From: a virus
DNA length: 37,643 nt
Strand: one strand, 5' to 3'
Virus record (IMG/VR): IMGVR_UViG_3300025120_000188
Coordinates: 1 to 37,643 of that record
Below are positions 13,453 through 19,858 of the stretch, one piece after another. Both the position numbers and the translations under genes were made by a program. The notes below the pieces were generated by a model that saw nothing but the letters and a program-made list of their open reading frames with translations, was not told the DNA's origin and searched no databases. Position 1 is the stretch's first letter; the number at the start of each line of letters is the position of its first letter.

Positions 13453-15186
13453 TTATTGAACGGTATAAATAATTATCTCATCTTTCTTACCCTTAACTTT
13501 TATAGGGTCTAGATATCTAGTGGGTATATCAGAGTTCATAGCTGTGGTGTACCCAATTACTATATCCTCTCCTACTTCTTTAGTAGAACTCTCTAGCCTT
13601 GCAGCTAGATTAACAGCATCACCAATAGCAGAGTAATCAAACCTTGTATCACTTCCCATATTACCGACTACTGCCTCTCCTGTATTTATACCTATACCTA
13701 TTTCAATACCTAGTTTGGCTTCTGCCATATCTCGGTGGATTTGTAATGCTGCTTGGATGGCTTTGGTCTCATGGTCTTCAAGGTCTATTGGTGCATTAAA
13801 GATAGCCATCATTGCATCTCCAATATATTTATCAACCATACCGTCATACTTTTTAACTGCATTAGCTTGTATCGTTAATGCTTTGTTCATAATTTCTGTG
13901 ACTTCTTCAGGCTGTAATCTTTCTGATAAACTTGTAAAGCCTCTAACGTCTGTAAATAAAAACGTACAACGTCTTCTTTCTCCGCCTAACTTCAGAAGTT
14001 CAGGATTATCTTGTAGTTGTTTGACTTGTCTTGGGTCAAGATAATGTTCAAATTGTTTCTTGATTTGTTGTCTAAGTTTGTATTGAGTTCTAAAGTTTAA
14101 ATAGAATTGTAAGGTAGCAATAAGTGTCATACTTATTAGAGACCATGTAAAGTCTATCAAGATATTATAGCTTACAAAGTGATACTCCATATAGCCCATA
14201 AAAGAGAACAAACCTAAGAATGATACAACACCCTTAGTGATACCAAGATACTTTATTACAAGAGCTGTGAGTAAGCCTGAGACTATTAATAATAATAGTT
14301 CAACAAACAATCTATAGTCTGGTATTTGTGGTGTGTCCATCAACATACTTTCTGATAAAGCTGTTTGTATTTTATGAGGTTCTAACAAGCCTATAGGTGT
14401 TGCAAGTTGTGGTGATATACCCTTGGCTGTAAAACCTACAAAGACAAACTTACCTTCTACATTCATTTCAGATAGTGTTGTCTGTGGTGTGTCAACCCAA
14501 CTAATCCATTTACGTCCTAGACTATCAGTGGTAATGGGCGGAATACCTCTAACTCTAACCTGTTCTATTCCATTCAGATTTGTGACAATCTGATAAGTAC
14601 GACCACCTCCTAGTATTTTTAAAACTTCTGTTCCAAACGAAGCAACCCACCCATTATTAGTTTGTTGTAGTAAAGGTATTCTCCTTACTAAATTATCTAC
14701 ATCTACTGGTGCAGAGATAGCACCTTGACTAGCTGATTGTTTTAAAGGTTCTATGTTCTCTAAAAAGCCTTGAGCTTTTGGTAGAGATACTATTGGTCCT
14801 TTGATAACTGTACCATGTGTCTTAGGATAAATACCATTAGATATTTCAGGCATAGCTATGACACTTGGAGAACTTTGTAAGGCTTTAGAAAACTCATCAT
14901 CTCCACCCATTCTATCTGGATGTGGAAATAACATAACCCATCCTACACCTAATGCACCTTTGTTTATTATATCGTTATGAATCTTTGCAAGTGTTTCTCT
15001 AGGCAGAGGATATCCACCTTGTTCATCTAGGAATTGTTCGTCAATATTGAGGATTGTAAAGTATCCGGTAGGTTCTGGAGTTGTGACAAGAGCATCAAAA
15101 GTTTTAAGTCTTAGTACTTCTAATGGTACACTATTGAAGAGGAGAGGCAAAGTTAATAGAGTTAATAAGGTGATTGCCCACTTCAT
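13453..15186 (-). CDS. CHASE2-domain transmembrane class III adenylate cyclase
   Basis: This is predicted to be an inner-membrane sensor that makes cyclic AMP from ATP. An N-terminal hydrophobic anchor (about residues 3-20) leads into an extracytoplasmic CHASE2 region (about 25-285). Three membrane helices follow (about 292-311, 314-332 and 341-362), then a linker and the cyclase homology domain (about 404-577). The catalytic set is complete: metal aspartates D413 (FTDVRGF) and D457 (KYIGD), base-contact K453, and transition-state N526 and R530 (IGDAVNLAARLE). The second base-contact position is S519, a Thr/Ser variant seen in many bacterial enzymes, so AMP over GMP is likely but not certain. 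CHASE2 is a known extracytoplasmic sensor domain. It starts one base after the FecR gene, with GGAGA before the ATG. It lies last in the late operon and is rare cargo for a phage. Confidence 0.9.
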   Translation of the reverse strand: MKWAITLLTLLTLPLLFNSVPLEVLRLKTFDALVTTPEPTGYFTILNIDEQFLDEQGGYPLPRETLAKIHNDIINKGALGVGWVMLFPHPDRMGGDDEFSKALQSSPSVIAMPEISNGIYPKTHGTVIKGPIVSLPKAQGFLENIEPLKQSASQGAISAPVDVDNLVRRIPLLQQTNNGWVASFGTEVLKILGGGRTYQIVTNLNGIEQVRVRGIPPITTDSLGRKWISWVDTPQTTLSEMNVEGKFVFVGFTAKGISPQLATPIGLLEPHKIQTALSESMLMDTPQIPDYRLFVELLLLIVSGLLTALVIKYLGITKGVVSFLGLFSFMGYMEYHFVSYNILIDFTWSLISMTLIATLQFYLNFRTQYKLRQQIKKQFEHYLDPRQVKQLQDNPELLKLGGERRRCTFLFTDVRGFTSLSERLQPEEVTEIMNKALTIQANAVKKYDGMVDKYIGDAMMAIFNAPIDLEDHETKAIQAALQIHRDMAEAKLGIEIGIGINTGEAVVGNMGSDTRFDYSAIGDAVNLAARLESSTKEVGEDIVIGYTTAMNSDIPTRYLDPIKVKGKKDEIIIYTVQ

Positions 15187-15187
15187 G

Positions 15188-16312
15188 TTAGTCTCCTTGT
15201 GTTATTTTTATAGTAGAGTCTCCTCCACCATTAACTATTATCTGTGTACTCTTACCATTCTGTATCATTACAACGGTGTAAGCATTTGATTTATCTAAAT
15301 CTAATTTAATAGTATCTTCTAAAGCTTTGTAGAATGTTATGACGTTATCTGTCAAAAAAGTATTTATCTGAGTCTCACTATCGTATCCTACTTTAGTACC
15401 TTTTAAATCTATAGCAGTTTTTAAAATTGTTGAAGTTTGGTCTAGCTCATTAACATCTTCTATAATGTCTAACAAGTCTTCAAGAAAGTTTACATCAAGA
15501 TAATTAATGTCTAACTCTGTAAACTCTAAATTGTCTTCTGCAAGATAGTCTGTTTCTAAATCATCAAACTCAAGGAAGTCAACATCAAGACTACTAACAT
15601 TACTCCCTCCATCTTCTCCTTCATTTTGTTTTACTTCCCTAGGTGTATTTACAATTAACATGTTATCAATTAACTCTAGGGTTAAGTCAAGGATAACGGG
15701 ATTTGTTGGTTTAGTTTCAAACATAGAAACTGTAGTAGCTTGGTAAGGCTTGTTAAGAACTACCTGTCCCATAGCTGTTGCGACAACTATCTCTCCACTT
15801 GGAAGACCATCATCATCTGGTAATAATATAACTAAGCTTCTACCTAACTCATCTACAGTCACAGTAAAATCTGTACCACGTATACCAATCGTAGCACTTG
15901 GAGTATTGATAGTTATATTTTCTTTGTCTATTGTAGCTAACTTACCTGTGATAAATCTTGCAGTACCACTTGCAAATTGTAGAGCCATCTTAGATTTAGA
16001 AGGGTCTGGGTCATAGATAAATTCATCTATAATTAATTCAGAATGTTCAGTAAGTCTAACTTGACTGTCATCTAAAAAAGTAATGCCCAATCTCCCATTA
16101 GAAGTTTGGACATTATCGTAGCTGTTGATGTCTAGGTCTATAGAGGCTTGGAAGGTTTCGTCTAAGTCTTTAGGGACTTCTCTTACAACTCTACCTGTTC
16201 CATTTAGTTCAGTTATGTTGCCTATATTAGCAGCTTGTGCCTGTACCTTGGTCGTTTTGAATGACACAAACAGTACCATTAGAACCATTAGACGTAATAC
16301 GTAACCAGTCAT
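15188..16312 (-). CDS. FecR-domain secreted protein, 374 aa
   Basis: An N-terminal signal peptide (about 1-26, ending VQAQA) sends this protein to the periplasm. Residues about 30-160 form a FecR-type beta domain: LGITFLDDSQVRLTEHSELI, then ALQFASGTARFITGKLA and TPSATIGIRGTDFTV. The C-terminal part is acidic and leucine-rich, with short repeats (for example YLDVNFLEDLLDIIEDVN). Secreted or membrane FecR-domain proteins next to CHASE2 cyclases are a known bacterial pairing, and the two genes here are 1 bp apart. A likely job is to bind an envelope ligand and present it to the cyclase sensor, but that is inference. The first 86 nt overlap the curlin-like gene in another frame. In-frame ATGs at 16288 and 16279 would shorten the leader. 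Confidence 0.85.
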   Translation of the reverse strand: MTGYVLRLMVLMVLFVSFKTTKVQAQAANIGNITELNGTGRVVREVPKDLDETFQASIDLDINSYDNVQTSNGRLGITFLDDSQVRLTEHSELIIDEFIYDPDPSKSKMALQFASGTARFITGKLATIDKENITINTPSATIGIRGTDFTVTVDELGRSLVILLPDDDGLPSGEIVVATAMGQVVLNKPYQATTVSMFETKPTNPVILDLTLELIDNMLIVNTPREVKQNEGEDGGSNVSSLDVDFLEFDDLETDYLAEDNLEFTELDINYLDVNFLEDLLDIIEDVNELDQTSTILKTAIDLKGTKVGYDSETQINTFLTDNVITFYKALEDTIKLDLDKSNAYTVVMIQNGKSTQIIVNGGGDSTIKITQGD

Positions 16313-16943
16313 TATCTTGAGTACTCAGTTGATTTATATTAAAGGTTCTTGAATTACCCACTTGAGTTAATTTAAAGTACCCACCTGCAAACCCTTGACC
16401 TGTAAAGTTTACAGTGTTGTCATCTCCATCAACATTTACATCATTGGTTGCATCAGCATTATTAATATTAAAATCAAATGTGTTACCATCTCCATTAATA
16501 ACCCAGTCAACATCTGCATTACTTGCTAAAGATGTTGTAGCTAAGTCAAGTGTAAAAGTGTTTGTACCACCTGTTACATCTACATTAACATTAGAGCCAT
16601 CAGCACCATAAGTATTAGTAGGGTCTATCTGTACATTAAACACGTTGGTAGAACCATCAAACTCCCAAAAACCTACAAAGTTATCAGCAGTAATGTCTCC
16701 TAAAAATTTATTACTTGACCCTATTTGATTAATATCAATAGTCTGCACACCACCGTCTAAGTCTAATGCAGTCATTGACCCAGCAGCAGCAGTAGCACCA
16801 CCTATAATATTACCTGAACCAAGCTGTTCTGCATCTAAATTAAATGTAGCACCAGACTGGTCTATATATATTTCGTTATCAGCCCCGTATAGAAGTGATG
16901 CACTCATCATCACAACTAGGCTCATTAATTTTAAAGTTTTCAT
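16227..16943 (-). CDS. Curlin-like secreted protein, candidate CsgG/CsgF cargo
   Basis: This 238-residue protein has a clear signal peptide (MKTLKLMSLVVMMSASLLYG). The mature part is rich in Asn, Asp, Gly, Thr and Gln, with curlin-like Q-x-G-x-x-N motifs at Q40-N45 (QLGSGN) and Q73-N78 (QIGSSN) and a looser copy in LTQVGNSRTFNINQ. Repeated short beta strands with G-x-N-T-F turns (NGDGNTFDFNI, DGDDNTVNF) suggest a stacked beta-solenoid, as in CsgA. Two Cys residues lie in the last 11 residues (VCVIQNDQGTGTSC). The repeats are more irregular than in E. coli CsgA, so amyloid formation is an inference. It overlaps csgG by 65 nt and the FecR gene by 86 nt. Confidence 0.75.
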   Translation of the reverse strand: MKTLKLMSLVVMMSASLLYGADNEIYIDQSGATFNLDAEQLGSGNIIGGATAAAGSMTALDLDGGVQTIDINQIGSSNKFLGDITADNFVGFWEFDGSTNVFNVQIDPTNTYGADGSNVNVDVTGGTNTFTLDLATTSLASNADVDWVINGDGNTFDFNINNADATNDVNVDGDDNTVNFTGQGFAGGYFKLTQVGNSRTFNINQLSTQDNDWLRITSNGSNGTVCVIQNDQGTGTSC

Positions 16944-17733
16944 ATTTCCAATAGCCTCTCTCTATTCCAATATTTATTATATTTAATACCCCAGTTTCTA
17001 CAGCTTTTTGTAAAGCTATTGAAACACTTTCATTCTCTGATATACCACCTTCTATTTCTACTAGCTCAGTGCCAGTTTCAATAAAACGAAATACATCCTG
17101 AGAAACACTTGTTGATAAAATACTTTTGGATACTAATGTTTCCATAAGAACTTCACCGGTAGATACAGATACTAACCTTAAAGATATAGTAACTGTGTCT
17201 TCCCTAAACTGTTTACTTGTCCCAATACCTAAGTACCTTGCACCAGAACCTCCAGATTTTAGATTAGCTTCGTAACTAATTACTCCACCTTGGACTAACA
17301 ACCCTGCAAATAACAGTGGTTGCATCTTATTATCTTCTTTAAAATCTTTACGTGTGCTACGTATGAGTTGTCTTTCTTTTGTTAGGTCATCTAAACCTAC
17401 ACGTTCTACAACTCTAAAAAACTCTCCACCTGCTGTGTGCTTAAAAGCTCTAATAAGAAAAGCTTCAGGTGCTTGTGTTACAGCAGTACTAAACAAAGCA
17501 AAGGTACTATTACTTCTTCTTTGACCTGTTAAATCTCTAAAGCTATTAGGGTATATTGCTATCGTTGGTTTTACTTTAGCTGGTGGTAAATTTCTTAACT
17601 CTTCTGATTGTAAATCTAATGTAGAACTAGACTGGATTCTTTTAGTTAAAACTAAATCTCCACTCTCTTGTACTACTGCACAACTAGAAAGTAAAATTAC
17701 CAACAGGCAAAGATATAGTCGTTGTATTGCCAT
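16879..17733 (-). CDS. csgG: CsgG-like curli secretion channel lipoprotein
   Basis: This is predicted to form the outer-membrane secretion pore of the curli pathway. ATG 17733 is preferred; an adjacent GTG at 17736 is possible. The lipoprotein signal ends in lipobox LSSC with the acylated Cys at residue 18. Strong family blocks are FSTAV in the constriction region (about 81-85), SYEANLKSGGSGARYLGIG (about 153-171), VSTGEVL, KSILS, VFRFIE and the C-terminal VETGVLNIINIGIERGYW. The length of 284 aa is close to E. coli CsgG (277 aa). Against the E. coli constriction trio Tyr51, Asn55 and Phe56 only the Phe is clearly kept; Asn is replaced by Leu and the loop is one residue longer. It overlaps csgF by 50 nt and the curlin-like gene by 65 nt. 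Confidence 0.92.
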   Translation of the reverse strand: MAIQRLYLCLLVILLSSCAVVQESGDLVLTKRIQSSSTLDLQSEELRNLPPAKVKPTIAIYPNSFRDLTGQRRSNSTFALFSTAVTQAPEAFLIRAFKHTAGGEFFRVVERVGLDDLTKERQLIRSTRKDFKEDNKMQPLLFAGLLVQGGVISYEANLKSGGSGARYLGIGTSKQFREDTVTISLRLVSVSTGEVLMETLVSKSILSTSVSQDVFRFIETGTELVEIEGGISENESVSIALQKAVETGVLNIINIGIERGYWKYENFKINEPSCDDECITSIRG

Positions 17734-18178
17734 CACTATCCGTTATAGTTAAAGTTATTATTCCATCTTCCACGTTATAAACAATTGTATTGCCTTCTAA
17801 AGTTAATGTACCACTATCAGAAGGAACCTCACCAAACAAGTTCTCTACTAATTGTCTTGATAGCTGTGAGTATATACGTGATTCTAAGTTTCTTATAAAC
17901 CTTGCAAGAGTTGTGTTTTCTTTGTCTCTTTCTATCTGGTCTTGAAGTGCTTTAATCTCTGCCTTCAATGCTTCTTTACGATTAAACTCTTGATTCTGAA
18001 TAGTAAGATAATGTGAGCTAGTATTAATACCACTAAAGCTAGGACTCTTAAACTTAAATACTATCTCATCTGCAATGTTTCCTACAGACCAGAACATAAT
18101 TAACATAGACCAAAAGAACATACACCACTTGCAGTTCCTTGAAGTCTTTTCACTTTTAAATGTTGGTTTTAATTTCAT
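17684..18178 (-). CDS. csgF: CsgF-like curli assembly factor
   Basis: CsgF caps the CsgG channel at the cell surface and couples secretion to fibre nucleation. The mature start, after a signal peptide ending near residue 36 (GNIA), is DEIVFKFKSPSFSG. It matches the channel-inserting N-terminus of E. coli CsgF (F-x-F-x-x-P-x-F-x-G). A helical segment rich in Lys and Glu follows (about 65-110) and then a beta-rich C-terminus (TIVYNVEDGIITLTITDSDG). At 164 aa it is longer than E. coli CsgF (138 aa), mainly in the helical neck and the N-terminal leader. The start at 18178 overlaps the preceding 58-aa gene as ATGA; an internal Met20 would also leave a usable signal peptide. It overlaps csgG by 50 nt. 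Confidence 0.88.
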   Translation of the reverse strand: MKLKPTFKSEKTSRNCKWCMFFWSMLIMFWSVGNIADEIVFKFKSPSFSGINTSSHYLTIQNQEFNRKEALKAEIKALQDQIERDKENTTLARFIRNLESRIYSQLSRQLVENLFGEVPSDSGTLTLEGNTIVYNVEDGIITLTITDSDGNTTTISLPVGNFTF

Positions 18179-18351
18179 AATATTTTACTGTTTATCCAAA
18201 ACATAAATAACATAAATCCAAATACAATTACTTGTACTATAGAAGCTACAGTAATTTGCTTCATTGGATGTATGTCTACAATTTTTTCTATCCAAGATTC
18301 ACTTGGAGAAAGATTAACTACTTGTAATATTTTCTTATCGTCTATCTTCAT
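18175..18351 (-). CDS. 58-aa single-pass membrane protein before csgF
   Basis: The frame starts at ATG 18351 and ends in a TGA that overlaps the csgF ATG (ATGA). The first 33 residues are soluble and charged (MKIDDKKILQVVNLSPSESW). Residues 34-53 form one membrane helix (TVASIVQVIVFGFMLFMFWI). Its own start overlaps the 29-aa gene in the same way, so the three are probably coupled. It could belong to the lysis group (spanin-like or antiholin-like) or to the curli module; nothing in the sequence decides. Confidence 0.6.
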   Translation of the reverse strand: MKIDDKKILQVVNLSPSESWIEKIVDIHPMKQITVASIVQVIVFGFMLFMFWINSKIL

Positions 18352-18437
18352 TGTAGTTGTTCTAATACACTTATAATAAATAAGAATATAAATATACTTA
18401 TAACTGGTATTTCAAACTTAATCTTTTCTTTGGTCAT
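18348..18437 (-). CDS. 29-aa membrane microprotein
   Basis: ATG 18437 opens 29 codons to TGA 18350-18348, which overlaps the next ATG. After MTKEKIKFE comes one hydrophobic helix (IPVISIFIFLFIISVL) and then EQLQ. Its start lies 20 bp inside the end of the 115-aa gene. The exact ATGA junction and clean membrane topology support it; the length and weak SD do not. It may be a small lysis or envelope peptide. Confidence 0.45.
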   Translation of the reverse strand: MTKEKIKFEIPVISIFIFLFIISVLEQLQ

Positions 18438-18765
18438 CTCTATCTGCCTTTGCAATTTTATCTATATCTACTAAGTTGGGTACGCCTAGTAAAGTTTTCA
18501 AGAGTACATCTTGTCTAATACTTTGATTATCCATAGCTCTTACTCTATCAATTAAACTTACTATAATACCATATTGACTATCAAGCTTTGTAGATACTCT
18601 TTCTTCCATAGTATCTAAAGATGTTTGTACTTTATCATCTAAAGTATCTAGTTTAGTTTCCATCCCATCAATAATTCTATTGATAAGTTTCCATACAAAC
18701 ATACCTAAACCTAAAGCTGCTGCAATAGGAAAGCCTAGTTCGGTTATTACTGCTACTGCATCCAT
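18418..18765 (-). CDS. Membrane-anchored coiled-coil protein, 115 aa (possible holin or lysis accessory)
   Basis: The start overlaps the stop of the holin-like gene (TAATG). One membrane helix spans about residues 10-28 (LGFPIAAALGLGMFVWKLI). It is followed by a long heptad-like stretch (METKLDTLDDKVQTSLDTME, then VSTKLDSQYG) that should form a parallel coiled coil, and a charged tail (KADRDDQRKD). Its position directly after the holin gene suggests a lysis accessory or second holin. The 80-aa protein at 30490 has the same anchor-plus-coiled-coil plan. Confidence 0.65.
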   Translation of the reverse strand: MDAVAVITELGFPIAAALGLGMFVWKLINRIIDGMETKLDTLDDKVQTSLDTMEERVSTKLDSQYGIIVSLIDRVRAMDNQSIRQDVLLKTLLGVPNLVDIDKIAKADRDDQRKD

Positions 18766-19238
18766 TAGTCTTTTTGTGTGTTAGAAGCTCCGAAGTAAAA
18801 AGATATAACAGCACTTGCTAAACCACCAAGATATCCTAGTACAAGGTTTATAAGGGCTTCAGAGTTCTGCTCTGGTGGTTGTAAAGTAACAAGGAATATA
18901 TATCCCATGAATCCACCTACAACAGCTATACCCATTATACGGGCTGTCCAGTCTTTACTGAATTTATTCCTAGCATCTTGACCATCAGCTACTTCTAACT
19001 TAAATACATCTACATCAAGCTCTTTCATTTGAACTTCAAAATCTTGTTCAGCTTTTTTAAGTTCTAACATTTGTTCAGGTGTAGCTTCAGCTAATCCTTT
19101 CTCTATAGCTTTTGGAGTATTGGGAACACCTAACACATCAGCTATCATATTAGCTGCCATTCCACCCATAGGTCCACCTAATGCAGTTCCTAATGTAGGT
19201 GCAACAGCTCCAACTATGTTCTTTAACATATTTTTCAT
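18765..19238 (-). CDS. Probable holin of the three-membrane-segment (gene-transfer-release) type, 157 aa
   Basis: The N-terminus has a Gly/Ala-rich hydrophobic segment (APTLGTALGGPMGGMAANMI). A charged helical middle follows (TPEQMLELKKAEQDFEVQMK, then DGQDARNKFSKDW) and two strong membrane helices (about 102-120 and 129-150). This layout, with the AEQDFE motif and the DARNK...W region, matches the GTA_holin_3TM family as I remember it. Holins open the inner membrane at lysis. It lies two genes after the lysozyme gene, the expected lysis neighbourhood. The start overlaps the 49-aa gene (ATGA). Confidence 0.75.
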   Translation of the reverse strand: MKNMLKNIVGAVAPTLGTALGGPMGGMAANMIADVLGVPNTPKAIEKGLAEATPEQMLELKKAEQDFEVQMKELDVDVFKLEVADGQDARNKFSKDWTARIMGIAVVGGFMGYIFLVTLQPPEQNSEALINLVLGYLGGLASAVISFYFGASNTQKD

Positions 19239-19384
19239 TCTATATCCTCGTATGTTGTTATTAATAAATTTTCAAATAAAATTCTAAAGTCTTCTAAAGA
19301 AACAAAACCCATATCATGCTTTCCTTGAAAAACACAATATTGTTTATAGCAATCTTCTAGTTGTTTTTCAGTATACAAAAGCAT
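19235..19384 (-). CDS. 49-aa protein between lysozyme and holin
   Basis: The ATG at 19384 follows the lysozyme stop without a gap (TAGATG), and its TGA overlaps the holin ATG, so it is packed as a real gene. It reads MLLYTEKQLEDCYKQYCVFQ and ends LITTYEDIE. It is predicted helical, with two Cys and no membrane segment. Its placement suggests a link to lysis control, but there is no recognised family. Confidence 0.6.
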   Translation of the reverse strand: MLLYTEKQLEDCYKQYCVFQGKHDMGFVSLEDFRILFENLLITTYEDIE

Positions 19385-19858
19385 CTATTGTTCTAAAATT
19401 ATTTTTTGTAGTTCTATACTACGTCTGCCTACTTGTTTAAACCAACGACTATCTTCCATTTGTACAGACATCTCTTTCCAATTATGTTCTTTACAAGCTT
19501 TTAACATGTTACGAAACTTTGAAAGTCTTGTACCACCTAGATTAAAACACATGTTGACTAACACTCTTTGTACAGGCTCTGGTAACTTTTCAAAGTCTTC
19601 CTCGCTACCAAAGACATGTATGGTTTCCTTATAGTGCTTTTCAAAGTCATCCTCATAGTACATGTCTACAACTTCTTGAGTAACAGGTGTGCCAACTTCC
19701 CAATCATATTCCGGGTCGTTAGGTTGGCAGAGGTGTCCAACTCCTAAAGTTTTATAGCCTAGACTATCCATATAAATTTCTAACACTTCACCTTCGTGTC
19801 TCTTTATTTCAGCTTTGCAAAGTTCTATATCCATTTTATTATTTTTCTTGAAAAACAT
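19385..19858 (-). CDS. Endolysin, T4-lysozyme-like (glycoside hydrolase family 24)
   Basis: This muramidase cleaves cell-wall glycan at lysis. The catalytic triad has exactly T4 spacing: E22 (KRHEG), D31 (YMDSLG) and T37 (KTLGVGH), against E11, D20 and T26 in T4 lysozyme. The rest of the fold is visible in QRVLVNMCFNLGG and the final helix with GRRSIELQKI. At 157 aa it is close to T4 (164 aa). There is no signal peptide or anchor helix, so it needs the holin for release. ATG 19858 is preferred because AGGA lies just upstream; it overlaps the large virion gene by 20 bp. The GNRR-type tail is GRR here. Confidence 0.93.
   Translation of the reverse strand: MFFKKNNKMDIELCKAEIKRHEGEVLEIYMDSLGYKTLGVGHLCQPNDPEYDWEVGTPVTQEVVDMYYEDDFEKHYKETIHVFGSEEDFEKLPEPVQRVLVNMCFNLGGTRLSKFRNMLKACKEHNWKEMSVQMEDSRWFKQVGRRSIELQKIILEQ

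Noticed and set aside
13441-13460. Palindrome AAGTATAATACTT at the convergent junction as a bidirectional terminator
   Set aside because: The arms are AT-only with a one-base loop and no T-tract on either side. The two stop codons are only a few bases apart, so no terminator can be supported.
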